Counted from the stretch's first letter, positions 33,627-43,231 are shown. The stretch is DNA of 64,000 nucleotides from Leadbetterella byssophila_A (GCA_040394735.1 JBEBRR010000010.1:1-64000), one strand, 5' to 3'. Numbers and translations: made by a program. Notes: generated by a model not told the origin, from the sequence alone.

Positions 33627-34658
33627 TTATGGGTTATTGACCGTCACCGGGTCACCGTCTGAAACAAAACCACTGCCGGTGGTGATAAAGATATCACCGG
33701 CCTGTAAACCGGAGTTTACGGCCACGTAGCCACCGTATACTTTACCGATAGTAACCGGCTTTTTGAGCGCTTTTCCGCCTGAATAAAGGTAAATATCGGC
33801 TGAAGCGCCGTGCGCATTCACCAAGGCCTCTACGGGTACGGCCAGGGTGGTGGCCGACTTCCGGGTATGGATGGCCACCCGGGCCACAAAGCCCGAAATG
33901 AGCCTTTTCCCGTTAGGTGCGATCTCCACCTCCAGCCCGTAGGTACCTGTAGACGGGGTGATCATCTGGGCTATCTGCGTCACTTTTCCGTGGAAGACCT
34001 CGTCCGGGTAGGCGTCGAGGCTCACCTCCGCCTTATCGCCCAGGGAAACCTTTACGATATCGCGGTCGGTCAGGCCTACGTTCACCAGGTAGGCCTGCTC
34101 GCCTGTACCCAGGATGAACATGGGCGCAAACGGCCCGATCAGCTCGCCCTGCTCGGCCAGCTTCATCAGGATCCGGCCTGAAACCGGTGCGTAGATACGT
34201 GATAACTTTTGGTTGAACTCGGCCGCGGTCAGGGTCTGGGTGGCGATGTCCAGGCCGCTTTTGGCGTCATTCAGGGTGGTACGGGTCACGGCCTCTTCCT
34301 TGTACAGGTTTTCGGCGCGGTCGTAGTCGCGTTTGGCCTTCTCATAGCCGGTCCGGGCCTGGTTCACCTGCGCTTCGATCTCCGACAGGTCAAGTTCGGC
34401 CAGCAGCTGCCCGGCTTTCACGTATTGCCCCTCGCTGACATACGACTTCCGGATCATTCCGCCGGTCTTAAAGGCCAGCTTGACCTCTGATTTGGAGGTA
34501 AGCATGCCCGAAGAGCTTACGGTCTCGTGGAAGGTATGCTCTTCTGCCGCCGCGGTTTTAACGGCAAGGGCTACTTTCTCCGGAGATTCTTCTGCGGCTT
34601 CTTTTTTAGAGCTGCAGCCCCAGGCCATGACGGCCAGTAATACAATTATCTTTTTCAT
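33627..34658 (-). CDS. RND efflux periplasmic adaptor lipoprotein
   Basis: Membrane-fusion protein linking the RND pump to the outer-membrane channel. The 343 residues include a lipobox (AWGC, C15), a lipoyl/biotinyl half-motif and short coiled-coil hairpin (about 50-140), a beta-barrel domain and a membrane-proximal domain. The KSEVKLAFKTGGMIRKSYVSEGQYVKAG segment region is the typical N-terminal half of the lipoyl domain. It lies between tolC (15-base gap) and the pump gene (3-base gap). Confidence 0.92.
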   Translation of the reverse strand: MKKIIVLLAVMAWGCSSKKEAAEESPEKVALAVKTAAAEEHTFHETVSSSGMLTSKSEVKLAFKTGGMIRKSYVSEGQYVKAGQLLAELDLSEIEAQVNQARTGYEKAKRDYDRAENLYKEEAVTRTTLNDAKSGLDIATQTLTAAEFNQKLSRIYAPVSGRILMKLAEQGELIGPFAPMFILGTGEQAYLVNVGLTDRDIVKVSLGDKAEVSLDAYPDEVFHGKVTQIAQMITPSTGTYGLEVEIAPNGKRLISGFVARVAIHTRKSATTLAVPVEALVNAHGASADIYLYSGGKALKKPVTIGKVYGGYVAVNSGLQAGDIFITTGSGFVSDGDPVTVNNP

Positions 34659-34673
34659 CGATGTAAAAAATTT

Positions 34674-36020
34674 TCAATACCCTGAAACTTTCTTTAATTC
34701 CGCATATTTCAGCCACACGTCCAGCCGGCCCAGCGAGTGGCCCAGTTGAGAGATCAGCTGATCGTTCTGTGCTTTATGTACCTCCAGCGGGATCGCCGCC
34801 CCGTTTTTGTAGCGGCTGTTCACCAGCGCAAAGATCTTTTCAGTTTTGGCCAGGTCGCGTTCCTTGCTTTGAAGGGCGCTGACGGCGGTTTCCAGCTCCC
34901 TGAAATTCCGGTAAACCTGTATTTCCACCTGCTTTTTGACTTCTTCGGTCTTGGTGCGGAGTATTTCACCCGATATCCGGGTCTGCTGTATCTTCATTTT
35001 CTTCTCGCCGGCATGGAAAATGGGCCAGGTCATTCCTACCTGGGCCACCATGTAGGCCTGGTCTCTGAAGGTATAGCCGAATCCCTGGAAACCGGTATTG
35101 GCGCCCAGGAAAACCTGGGGCAGCAAAGCGTTTTTCTCCTGCATCTGAAGGAGGGTCTGCGTGGTTTTCAGGCCGGCATTCAGCTGTTCAAACTCAGGCC
35201 GGTTCCGGAACGAGCTTTCCGTGTAGTCTTGCAGCGGCATCACGGCAGGGAGAGACTGGAAGAGGGCGGTGTCGGCTTGAACGGGCTCTTCAAGGTTTCG
35301 GTTGAGCAGGAAATTGAAGTAGGCGCGGGCTACCCTGCTGTTTTTCTCCGCTTCGGCTTTCCCCTGCTGCACCTTGCTTAATTCGTATTCGGAAGACAGC
35401 ACTACGTCTTTCAGCGCTTCCTCGTGCCGCACCAGCTTTTGGTTCAGATTGAGGGAGCTTTCCAGTAACTTTTCCGAATTTTCATAGATCTTTACAGCCT
35501 CCAGGCTTTGCAGGTATTGATAGTAAGCCGCCTCTATAGCGTGCCGGAGCTCATATTCCAGGAATTTTCTTTTGGCTTCTTCCGTTACCAGCAGGTCTTT
35601 TTGCAGGGCTACATTATAGCGGATGTCGGTATTGAAAAGTGGCATTTTGATCTCCAGCTTGGTATCGTGGAAATTCATGGGGGCCAGCTGCTCACTGGCA
35701 TTCTCCACCTGGGGGAAGGCATTGCTTCCCGTTAGCTGGTTCAGGGTGCTGTAAACCGGATTCAGGAGATCGCCGATCGGGATCTCGATCTTCCGGCCGC
35801 CGAAAGCAACGGAATACGTGGGTGCGAAATTGACCAGAGGAAAATAGTTGGTTCGGGCTATTTCTATCCCTTTTAAGGCTTTTTCGATCTCTAAATTCTG
35901 TTGTTTCAGCGACAGGTTTCCCGTAATGCCTTCTTCCAGGTAACGCTGCAGAACCGGGGATTGGGCATTCAATGCGATGCCGGCTCCTGACAAAAGTAAT
36001 AAGAGTAACAGCTTTTTCAT
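34674..36020 (-). CDS. TolC-family outer-membrane efflux protein
   Basis: Outer-membrane channel of the first efflux operon. The 448-residue protein has a signal peptide (about 1-19), the TolC duplication of long alpha-helical hairpins with heptad-like leucine spacing, and conserved pieces such as LKQQNLEIEKALKGIEIA near the N-terminus. It lacks a lipobox, unlike the factor of the second operon. It follows tetR after 49 bases. Confidence 0.9.
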   Translation of the reverse strand: MKKLLLLLLLSGAGIALNAQSPVLQRYLEEGITGNLSLKQQNLEIEKALKGIEIARTNYFPLVNFAPTYSVAFGGRKIEIPIGDLLNPVYSTLNQLTGSNAFPQVENASEQLAPMNFHDTKLEIKMPLFNTDIRYNVALQKDLLVTEEAKRKFLEYELRHAIEAAYYQYLQSLEAVKIYENSEKLLESSLNLNQKLVRHEEALKDVVLSSEYELSKVQQGKAEAEKNSRVARAYFNFLLNRNLEEPVQADTALFQSLPAVMPLQDYTESSFRNRPEFEQLNAGLKTTQTLLQMQEKNALLPQVFLGANTGFQGFGYTFRDQAYMVAQVGMTWPIFHAGEKKMKIQQTRISGEILRTKTEEVKKQVEIQVYRNFRELETAVSALQSKERDLAKTEKIFALVNSRYKNGAAIPLEVHKAQNDQLISQLGHSLGRLDVWLKYAELKKVSGY

Positions 36021-36069
36021 TTGTATAAATATTAGTTCCGGGCAGTGAACTCCCCTCGTTAATTGTCCG

Positions 36070-36684
36070 CTAATAATTTCTCAGCATCCGGATCAGGCTC
36101 TCCAGCCCGCCTTCTATCCGCGAATCGCGTTCATTCTCGTCAAACATGGTGCACCTTTTCCGGAGGTTAATGGTCACCAGTCCGTGCACCGTGGCCCAGA
36201 TCATCATGGAAAGCTCCGAAACGTCGGCGCCCTTAAAATGACCGGCCGCCTGGCACTGGGTGATCAACGCCTCCAGGGCCATATAAACCCCTTTGCCGTC
36301 TTCCCACACATCCTCGCGGATCTCCAGGGTCTCCATAGGTGCGGTCAGCAGGAACATCAGCTCATACAGCTCCGGGTTAGCAAAAGCAAACGCCAGATAC
36401 TCCCGGCCCAGTGCGATCAGCCTTTCGAAAGGGTCGGCCAGGTGGGCCACTTTCTCAAAGGTTTTGGCAAACTCCACGAAAGCCTCCTGGTGCAGTGCAA
36501 ACAGCAATTCATTCTTGTCCTTAAAATAGAGGTAGATCGTGGCCGGGCTGTACTCAATGTCCTCCGCTATCCCCCGTACAGAGGTTTTTTCATACCCCAG
36601 ATCCAGGAACAGCTTTTTCGCTGATTCCAGGATACGTCTCCTCATTTCTTCTTTTTCTCTTTCTTTTCTGTCTGATATACCCAT
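36070..36684 (-). CDS. TetR/AcrR-family transcriptional regulator
   Basis: Probable repressor of its own efflux operon. The 204 residues have an N-terminal helix-turn-helix (about 15-60; ILESAKKLFLDLGYEKTSVRGIA then YSPATIYLYFKDKNELL) and a C-terminal ligand-binding domain with a TetR_C-like fold (about 80-195). It is the first gene of tetR-tolC-MFP-RND, the arrangement of a drug-responsive autoregulated efflux operon. A dyad in the spacer of its promoter is a plausible operator. Confidence 0.92.
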   Translation of the reverse strand: MGISDRKEREKEEMRRRILESAKKLFLDLGYEKTSVRGIAEDIEYSPATIYLYFKDKNELLFALHQEAFVEFAKTFEKVAHLADPFERLIALGREYLAFAFANPELYELMFLLTAPMETLEIREDVWEDGKGVYMALEALITQCQAAGHFKGADVSELSMMIWATVHGLVTINLRKRCTMFDENERDSRIEGGLESLIRMLRNY

Positions 36685-36705
36685 TACCCAAGATTATTAA
36701 CAATG

Positions 36706-36740
36706 CAAATATAATGAACGGTGTTTATTAAATTATCAAA
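36706..36740 (-). promoter_or_regulatory. Promoter and candidate TetR operator of the first efflux operon
   Basis: On the minus strand a -33 TTTG (36737-36740) and an exact -7 box TATATTTG (36706-36713) are 23 bases apart. Between them AATGAACGGTGTTTATT (36713-36729) is a dyad of 7-bp arms with one mismatch around a 3-base centre, overlapping the edge of the -7 box. A repressor bound there would block the polymerase. The leader is about 16 bases. Confidence 0.6.
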
Positions 36741-36779
36741 GGTTATTATTTTTTTCATGTTTACCGGTTTGAGTGCAAT

Positions 36780-36812
36780 AAAAAAGGCCGCCTGAGTAAA
36801 ATTCAGACGGCC
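36780..36812 (-). terminator. Intrinsic terminator of the second efflux operon
   Basis: In the minus-strand transcript GGCCGUCUGA pairs with UCAGGCGGCC (10 bp with one G-U) and is followed by six U. On the plus strand the wobble becomes a C-A mismatch, which shows the terminator serves the minus strand. It ends 24 bases after the OMF stop. Confidence 0.85.
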
Positions 36813-36835
36813 CACAGCTATAAAGTGTACCCGGC

Positions 36836-38260
36836 TTATTCCCATCCGCCACCCAGGGCTTTGTAGAGGTTAACAGTAGCGGTTAATTGCTGCATTTTGG
36901 TTTCTACCAGTTCGAACCGCGTTTCCAGGGCCTCTCTCTGGGTGAGCAATACCTCCAGGTAGTCGGCCCTTGCATTTTTAAACAGGCTGTTGGAAATGGT
37001 GATGGACTGGGCCAGGGCATCCGTTTCCTGCACCTTCAGCTGGTAGGTGCTATCCAGGTTTTTGATTTTGGCCACCTGGTTCACTACCTCGATGTACGCA
37101 TTGAGAATGGTTCTTTCGTAATCAAAGACCGCCTGGATCTGCCGTGCATTGGCGTTATAGTATTCCGCTGTAATGGCCCGCTTATTAATTAAAGGGGCCA
37201 CCATATCGCCCGCCATATTGGCCAGCACCGACTGGGGCTTTACCAGGTAAACTGGGTTAAAAGCCTGCAGGCCCACACCAGCCGTCAGACCCAGCGAAGG
37301 GTAAAACCGGGCTTTGGCCACCAGAACATCCAGCTTGCGCGCCGCCAGCTCCAGCTCGGCCTGCTGAATATCCGGCCGGTTTTGAAGCAGCTCGGCCGGT
37401 AAGCCCCGGTGAACTATCTCAGGGCTCAAATCTTCAAAAGCGCCTGAGCTTCGCTCCACATGTTGCGGATACCGGCCGAGCAGGAAATTGATCCGGTTTT
37501 CGGTTTCCACTGTTCTTTGCCGTACCTCGTATTGCAGGGCCCTGGTTTTGAGCAATTGTGCCTCAAAGCGCTTGACCGCCAACTCATTGGAGCGCGTGGA
37601 GATCTTCAGCAGCCGTGCTACGGTCAGCGCATCGTTCTGGATGGAAATATACTGGTTAATGATCTCCATCTGCTTGTCGAGGGCCAGTAATTCATAATAC
37701 GAATTGGCGATCTCCGCCACCAGTTGGGTTTCCATAAAGTTTTTGCCTTCCGTAGTGGCCAGGTATCGCTTTACCGAAGCCTGCGTAGCATTTCGGAGCT
37801 TGTGCCAGATATCCAGCTCCCAGGTGGCATAGGCTCCTATGGCAAGGTCAGGCATGGGTTCGGGAATTTCCTTGCCGGGTTTGATTTCTGCGTGCTCTTC
37901 CAGTGCGCCTTGTGTAGTGTAGCGGGCTCCTTTGTCAAGGCCTATTCCGCCCCTGAGGTTCACAAAAGGAAGATATTCCCCTTTTCTGGCCTGGATTTCG
38001 TTCCTCGCGATCGCTATTTCCTGAAGCAGTACATTGAGCTCCTGGTTATGGGTCAGCGCGGTGTCGATCAATGCACGCAGGTGGTCGTCTTTGAAAAATT
38101 CCTTCCGGTTAAGCTTCGCGGAATTTTGTGGCATGGCCTCCGGTTCGGCATAGGCCATGGGGAGATTTATTTTCTCCGGTCTCTGTGTTAAAACAGGTGT
38201 TTTGCAGGCCACTATAGTAAGAAATATACAGCAGATAGCGATATATTTCATGGTTTTCAT
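36836..38260 (-). CDS. RND outer-membrane factor lipoprotein (NodT/OprM family)
   Basis: Outer-membrane channel of the second efflux operon. With the start at 38260, one base after the pump stop, the protein has 474 residues and a lipobox (TIVAC, C19). Two OEP repeats form the helical barrel; the segments RPDIQQAELELAARKLDVLVA and LEDLSPEIVHRGLPAELL-like text of the NodT family are clear. ATGs at 38275, 38269 and 38251 are alternatives; the first two overlap the pump gene. Last gene of the operon, ending at a terminator. Confidence 0.9.
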   Translation of the reverse strand: MKTMKYIAICCIFLTIVACKTPVLTQRPEKINLPMAYAEPEAMPQNSAKLNRKEFFKDDHLRALIDTALTHNQELNVLLQEIAIARNEIQARKGEYLPFVNLRGGIGLDKGARYTTQGALEEHAEIKPGKEIPEPMPDLAIGAYATWELDIWHKLRNATQASVKRYLATTEGKNFMETQLVAEIANSYYELLALDKQMEIINQYISIQNDALTVARLLKISTRSNELAVKRFEAQLLKTRALQYEVRQRTVETENRINFLLGRYPQHVERSSGAFEDLSPEIVHRGLPAELLQNRPDIQQAELELAARKLDVLVAKARFYPSLGLTAGVGLQAFNPVYLVKPQSVLANMAGDMVAPLINKRAITAEYYNANARQIQAVFDYERTILNAYIEVVNQVAKIKNLDSTYQLKVQETDALAQSITISNSLFKNARADYLEVLLTQREALETRFELVETKMQQLTATVNLYKALGGGWE

Positions 38261-38261
38261 C

Positions 38262-41200
38262 TTATTCATGATCAAAAAAGTCTTCTGTTAAAGGTCCTTC
38301 CAGCTCATCCTGGATGATTTTCCGGCCGTCGGCCATTTTACCGAAAATGTAATACAGCCCCGGGATAATGATGACCCCGAAAATGGTGCCTGACAGCATG
38401 CCCCCCATAGCAGATGAGCCTATGGTACGGTTTCCGATGGCTCCGGCTCCGTGGGAAACCACCAGCGGAACCAGGCCCGCCACAAACGCGAAGGAAGTCA
38501 TCAGGATAGGCCGGAAACGTACTTTGGCCCCTTCAATGGCTGCATCCAGAATGGTGTAACCGGCCTGTCGTTTCTGCACGGCAAACTCCACGATCAGCAC
38601 GGCGTTTTTCCCCAGCAGACCTACCAGCATGATCAATCCTACCTGTGCGTAGATGTCGTTGGCCAGTCCCATGGCTTTGAGCATAAAAAATGAGCCGAAG
38701 ATACCTACCGGCAGCGAGAGGACCACTGCCAGGGGCAGAATGAAGCTCTCATACTGTGCTGCCAGCACCATGTATACAAACATCAGCACCACAGCAAATA
38801 CATAGACCGATTCATTGCCGCGTATGGCTTCGTCGTAGGAAAGCCCCTCCCAGGCAATGCTATACCCTGAGGGAAGCGTCTGGGCCGCCGTTTCTTTTAT
38901 TGCAGCGATGGCGTCGGCAGAGGTGTAGCCCGCAGCCGGGAGCCCCCGGATGGAAGCCGAGTTGTACATGTTGTAACGGGTGATCTCATTGGGGCCCTGT
39001 GTTTTCTTCAGTGACATAAAGGCCGAATAGGGCACCATCTCATCCCGGTCATTTTTAACATACAGGTTAAGGAGGTCAGCCGGAAAGCGTCTGAATTCCG
39101 GTGCGGCCTGCACATACACTTTAAAAAACTGCCCGAAACGTATAAAGCCCTGTTCGTAATCACTGCCGATCAGCAGGTTCAGGTTCTCCATGGCCCGCCC
39201 TATCGATACCCCTTTCTGCATGGCGGCTTTGTTGTCTATCACCAGCTCATACTGGGGATAGTTGGCAGCAAAAAAGCTGAAAATCCCGGTCAGCTCTTTC
39301 CGTTTTCCCAGGTTCGTGATAAATTCGGTATTGACTTTGTCAAAATCATGATAATCTGTAGAGGCGTTTTCATCGAGCAATCGCAAAGAGAACCCGCCTG
39401 ATGACCCGAAACCGGGTATGGCCGGAGGCTCGAAATACTCTATCGTAGCACCTATATCTTTCGATTTTTCTTCCAGCTCTTCCATGATTTCAGTCACAGA
39501 ATGGTGCCTTTCCGACCAGTTTTTGAGGTTGATAAGGCAGGTTCCGGCGTTCGAACCGCGGCCTTCGGTCATGATCTCATACCCGGCCAGCGAGGTAACC
39601 GATTCCACTCCGTCTACTTTTTCGCATATCTTCTGGAGCTCACGTGAAACCTGGTTGGTTTTTTCAAGGGTAGTACCCGGCGGAGTCTGGATCACTGCAT
39701 AAATGGTCCCCTGGTCTTCTCCCGGAATAAAACCCCCGGCAAGAAACCGGTTCTGCACGAAGATACCGGCGCAGAATATCAGTAAAATGCTCCAGGTGAC
39801 GGATTGCCGGTTAACGATTTTCCGGAGGAGGCTGGCGTACCGGTCGGTAAGCCGGCCAAAAAGTACATTGAAGCCGTCTATAAAACGGGAAAACAGGTTT
39901 TCCTTTTTCTTGTGATGGTTCTTAAACATCATGGCCGACAGCACCGGCGTAAGCGTAAGGGCTACCAGGGCGGATATAATATTGGAGCTTGCCATGGTAA
40001 TTGAAAACTGCCGGTAAAATGTACCCACAGGTCCGGTCATAAAGGAGATGGGCAGGAATACGGCCACTTTTACGAGGGTAATGGCGATAATGGCCCCGCC
40101 GATTTCCTGCATGACCACTCTTACCGCCCGGTAAGGCGTCAGGTGCTCTTCGGCCATCTTGGCGTGAACAGCCTCTACCACTACGATAGCGTCATCGACC
40201 ACTATACCGATAGACAAAACCAGGGCAAAGAGCGTCACGAGGTTGATAGACAGTCCGAACATCTGAATCACAAAAAAAGCGCCGATGAGCGACACCGGAA
40301 CCGCTAGTATGGGGATAAGCGTAGACCGCCAGTCGCCCAGGAACAGGAATACCACCAGAGCCACCAGGATAAATGCATCACGCAAGGTGTGAATCACCTG
40401 GTCAATGGAGGCATCCAGGAATTTTGACACATCATAGCTGATCTTGTAGTCTACCCCCGGAGGAAAAGATTCCTTCATTTTTGCCAGCTCTTCTTTTACC
40501 TGCGCAATTACCTCATTGGCGTTGCTGCCGTAGGTTTGCTTGAGAACAATGGCTGACGAAGGGTGGCCGTCCAGGTTAGAATAAATATCAATAAATTCGC
40601 TGCCCAGCTCTACCCTGGCTACGTCTTTTAAGAGGATGGTTTCACCATCTGCTTTGGCCCGCACAATAACGTTTTCGTACTCCCGGGGTTCGTTGTACTG
40701 GCCCTTATAGGTGAGTACGTATTCCAGAGACTGGGCCTGAATACCGGAGCTTTGCCCCAAACGCCCCGGCCGCCCTATGATACTCTGCTCGGCCAGGGCT
40801 TCCATAACCTCTTCCCCTGAAATATTGTAGGCCCGCATCCGGTCCGGATCCAGCCAGATCCGCATGGCGTACCGGCGGCTGCCCAGGATGTCCGCTTTGG
40901 CAATTCCCTTGATCCGGCTGATTTTCGGGATGATGTTAATAGCGGCATAATTGTACAAAAACTTCTCATTCATGCGCTCATTCGTGCTGAAAAGGTTAAC
41001 GTACATGAGCATGCTGGGCTGAATAGGCATTACGATCACCCCTTCGTTCTGCACCAGCTTCGGAAGCATGGTCATTACCTGGTCTACCCGGTTTTTGACC
41101 AGCACCATGGCCTCATTGGGATCTGTGCCCGGTTCAAAGATTACATTGATGGTGGCTTCGCCGGCGCTGGTAGCGTCAGTAGCCATATACCGCATGCCCG

Positions 41201-41417
41201 GCACCCCGTTAATGGCGTTCTCAAGCGTGATGAGCGAAGACTTTACGAGCACATCAGCGCTGGCTCCCGGGTAGGCCAGGGTAACGCTGATAGTAGTAGG
41301 AGCGATTTGCGGGAACTGGGAGATCGGCAGCTGCTTGATGGCCAGCATACCCACAAAGATGATAGTGACCGATAACACGATGGAAAGTACCGGCCGGTGT
41401 ATGATTTTACTAAACAT
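38262..41417 (-). CDS. AcrB-type RND multidrug efflux permease
   Basis: Inner-membrane proton antiporter of the HAE1 class. The 1051-residue protein has 12 predicted helices and the AcrB-like start FSKIIHRPVLSIVLS, then LPISQFPQIAPTTISVT. Proton-relay residues are present: Asp-Asp in SIGIVVDDAIVVVEAV and Lys in LLGKNAVLIVEF. This N-terminus differs from heavy-metal CzcA/CusA pumps, so the substrate is more likely organic. It lies 4 bases after the adaptor gene and 1 base before the OMF gene. Confidence 0.95.
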   Translation of the reverse strand: MFSKIIHRPVLSIVLSVTIIFVGMLAIKQLPISQFPQIAPTTISVTLAYPGASADVLVKSSLITLENAINGVPGMRYMATDATSAGEATINVIFEPGTDPNEAMVLVKNRVDQVMTMLPKLVQNEGVIVMPIQPSMLMYVNLFSTNERMNEKFLYNYAAINIIPKISRIKGIAKADILGSRRYAMRIWLDPDRMRAYNISGEEVMEALAEQSIIGRPGRLGQSSGIQAQSLEYVLTYKGQYNEPREYENVIVRAKADGETILLKDVARVELGSEFIDIYSNLDGHPSSAIVLKQTYGSNANEVIAQVKEELAKMKESFPPGVDYKISYDVSKFLDASIDQVIHTLRDAFILVALVVFLFLGDWRSTLIPILAVPVSLIGAFFVIQMFGLSINLVTLFALVLSIGIVVDDAIVVVEAVHAKMAEEHLTPYRAVRVVMQEIGGAIIAITLVKVAVFLPISFMTGPVGTFYRQFSITMASSNIISALVALTLTPVLSAMMFKNHHKKKENLFSRFIDGFNVLFGRLTDRYASLLRKIVNRQSVTWSILLIFCAGIFVQNRFLAGGFIPGEDQGTIYAVIQTPPGTTLEKTNQVSRELQKICEKVDGVESVTSLAGYEIMTEGRGSNAGTCLINLKNWSERHHSVTEIMEELEEKSKDIGATIEYFEPPAIPGFGSSGGFSLRLLDENASTDYHDFDKVNTEFITNLGKRKELTGIFSFFAANYPQYELVIDNKAAMQKGVSIGRAMENLNLLIGSDYEQGFIRFGQFFKVYVQAAPEFRRFPADLLNLYVKNDRDEMVPYSAFMSLKKTQGPNEITRYNMYNSASIRGLPAAGYTSADAIAAIKETAAQTLPSGYSIAWEGLSYDEAIRGNESVYVFAVVLMFVYMVLAAQYESFILPLAVVLSLPVGIFGSFFMLKAMGLANDIYAQVGLIMLVGLLGKNAVLIVEFAVQKRQAGYTILDAAIEGAKVRFRPILMTSFAFVAGLVPLVVSHGAGAIGNRTIGSSAMGGMLSGTIFGVIIIPGLYYIFGKMADGRKIIQDELEGPLTEDFFDHE

Positions 41418-41421
41418 GATT

Positions 41422-42507
41422 TTACTCGGAATAAAGATGTAAACCGGACATCGCCTGCGAAGGAGAAAGCGTTCTGAATTTGATCTTCTCGTTTTCCTTC
41501 ACCATTTTTACTCCTTCCAGCAGAATTTTTTCTTCAGGTTCAAGGCCTGAAGACACCACATACAAATGAGGCAGCTCTGCGGCCAGGGTAATTTCACGGG
41601 AATGAACTTGATGATCCTGATCTACCACAAAAACGTAGCGTTTGTCCAGCACTTCGAAAGTGGCTTTCTGCGGAATCAGCAGGGCACCATGCAGCGGTGT
41701 AGTGATGACAATGCTGCCGGTTTGACCAAACCGCAGCAGGCCACCTGGGTTGGGAAATGTAGCCCTGAACGGAATATTACCGGTTTCACTGTCAAAATCA
41801 GCTTCAATGGTTTCTACTGCTCCGGTATGACCGAACAGCTTTCCGTTAGCCATTTTAAGGTCAACGTGGCTCAGTATTCCTTTGTTGGACTTATCCATAA
41901 AAGTCAGGTATTCAGTTTCCGGAACATTGAAGTACACCCACATTTTACGGTTATCTGAAAGCTCTGTCAAAAGTTCTCCTTCTTCGATATAGCTGCCGGT
42001 GCGCACTTTAAAGCTGTTCAGGATGCCGTCAAAAGGAGCCCGGATCTCTGTCAGGCCCAGGTGTGTTTTCATAAGATCCAGGTCTGCTTTGGCTTTATTG
42101 TATTTGGCTTTAGCCATGGCCAGTTCATTGGGAGAGACCACTTCGTTTTCTACCAGCGTTTTAGTGTTTTTCATCTCAATGTCCGCATATTCTGCTTCTG
42201 CCTGGGCTTTGGTTACTTCCGCTTCATAAAGGTTAGGCATGATCTTGAAAAGGAGCTGGCCTTTGGTAACATGCTGGCCTTCATCGACATAAATTTTTTG
42301 CAGATAGCCTTTTTCCTGGGCTCTGATTTCGATATGATTGATCGAGCGGATCTGGCAAACGTAGTCTTTGGTAATAGTGGTATCCGCCAGGACAGGAGTA
42401 GTTACCAGGAACTCCTTCTCTTCTTCCCGGGCTTCTTTGGGTGGTTTGCAGCTCGTATAGAACAATACGAACGAAACACTCATAAAAATGAGATTTCTCT
42501 TTGACAT
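41422..42507 (-). CDS. RND efflux adaptor lipoprotein, second operon
   Basis: Membrane-fusion protein for the AcrB-type pump. The start at 42507 gives 361 residues with a lipobox (FYTSC, C20); the longer frame to 42579 only adds hydrophobic residues that do not form a better signal. Lipoyl halves flank a coiled-coil hairpin (about 90-165), with IRAQEKGYLQKIYVDEGQHV as the first half region, then barrel and membrane-proximal domains. It follows the small His-rich gene after 106 bases and precedes the pump by 4 bases. Confidence 0.91.
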   Translation of the reverse strand: MSKRNLIFMSVSFVLFYTSCKPPKEAREEEKEFLVTTPVLADTTITKDYVCQIRSINHIEIRAQEKGYLQKIYVDEGQHVTKGQLLFKIMPNLYEAEVTKAQAEAEYADIEMKNTKTLVENEVVSPNELAMAKAKYNKAKADLDLMKTHLGLTEIRAPFDGILNSFKVRTGSYIEEGELLTELSDNRKMWVYFNVPETEYLTFMDKSNKGILSHVDLKMANGKLFGHTGAVETIEADFDSETGNIPFRATFPNPGGLLRFGQTGSIVITTPLHGALLIPQKATFEVLDKRYVFVVDQDHQVHSREITLAAELPHLYVVSSGLEPEEKILLEGVKMVKENEKIKFRTLSPSQAMSGLHLYSE

Positions 42508-42613
42508 AAAGATTAAGAAATTAAATATGAATGAGTTAAGAATGCATAGGCGTAGCCTGATAAAACCTGTTTTTATCAAAGGGAATTATACGGGTACGCC
42601 GCGAACCGCAGTA

Positions 42614-42976
42614 TCAAAGACGGAGAATACGGATGAGGAGGTAAAGGGCTTCGCTGAAATGAGTTATTAAGAATGGCTTTTGCACAGACAGCCGTTTACT
42701 TAATAATTTAAGATAGGAATTCGTAAGATCATGGAGGCCGGATAAAGAAAATACCTCACCGCCGGCCAGGTCTTTCTGAAAAGAATCGGGAGCATGTTCA
42801 ACTATTTCCTGGACCGGCCTTTCACCGGAATGATGCTGTTTACTCCTGGAATAATGGTGGCTTTGCGCTGAAATGTGGAAGGCCTCGTCAGCTGTCCGGT
42901 GCGCATATGGGGTATACAGGCCACAGAACAAGACGATTAACGGCAGAAACAGATATTTCCCGGTGAGTCCCTTCAT
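42614..42976 (-). CDS. Small secreted His-rich protein at the head of the second efflux operon
   Basis: Unrecognised 120-residue protein. It has a signal peptide or anchor (about 1-25, LFLPLIVLFCGLY) and a His-rich middle: nine His in total, including SQHH-like pairs at about 39-40 and 48-49. The C-terminal 50 residues are basic and amphipathic. An exact -7 box 7 bases upstream of the ATG supports it as a real, first gene of the operon. Histidine clusters suggest metal binding, but the pump downstream is not of the metal-efflux class, so the link is open. It could also be a regulatory or leader peptide. Confidence 0.6.
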   Translation of the reverse strand: MKGLTGKYLFLPLIVLFCGLYTPYAHRTADEAFHISAQSHHYSRSKQHHSGERPVQEIVEHAPDSFQKDLAGGEVFSLSGLHDLTNSYLKLLSKRLSVQKPFLITHFSEALYLLIRILRL

Positions 42977-42983
42977 TTGGAGG

Positions 42984-42991
42984 CAAAGCTA
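42984..42991 (-). promoter_or_regulatory. -7 box of the second efflux operon
   Basis: The minus strand reads TAGCTTTG, an exact TAnnTTTG match that ends 7 bases before the ATG at 42976. The message would have a leader of at most about 3 bases. No -33 element was recognised. The rest of the gap to ppk1 (42992-43231) is A/T-rich and shows no other clear signal. Confidence 0.5.
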
Positions 42992-43231
42992 GAAAAAAAC
43001 ATAATCATGCCGGCTGACGATTTTCGTTAAAAATTCCTAATTCTTTCCAGAAATTAAAATAGTTATATTTCTTCGCGGTTCTGTCCGATTTTCTTCCGGG
43101 TTTTTTATCAGAGGAAATTACGGGGATGCAGGATCCTCTTCATAAAACTCAACCTTTGTAATAATTTAATATTCCTTCGTTAATAGTGTAGATGATTTAG
43201 GGTAAATTCACAGCGTAATAGTAAAACAGAT

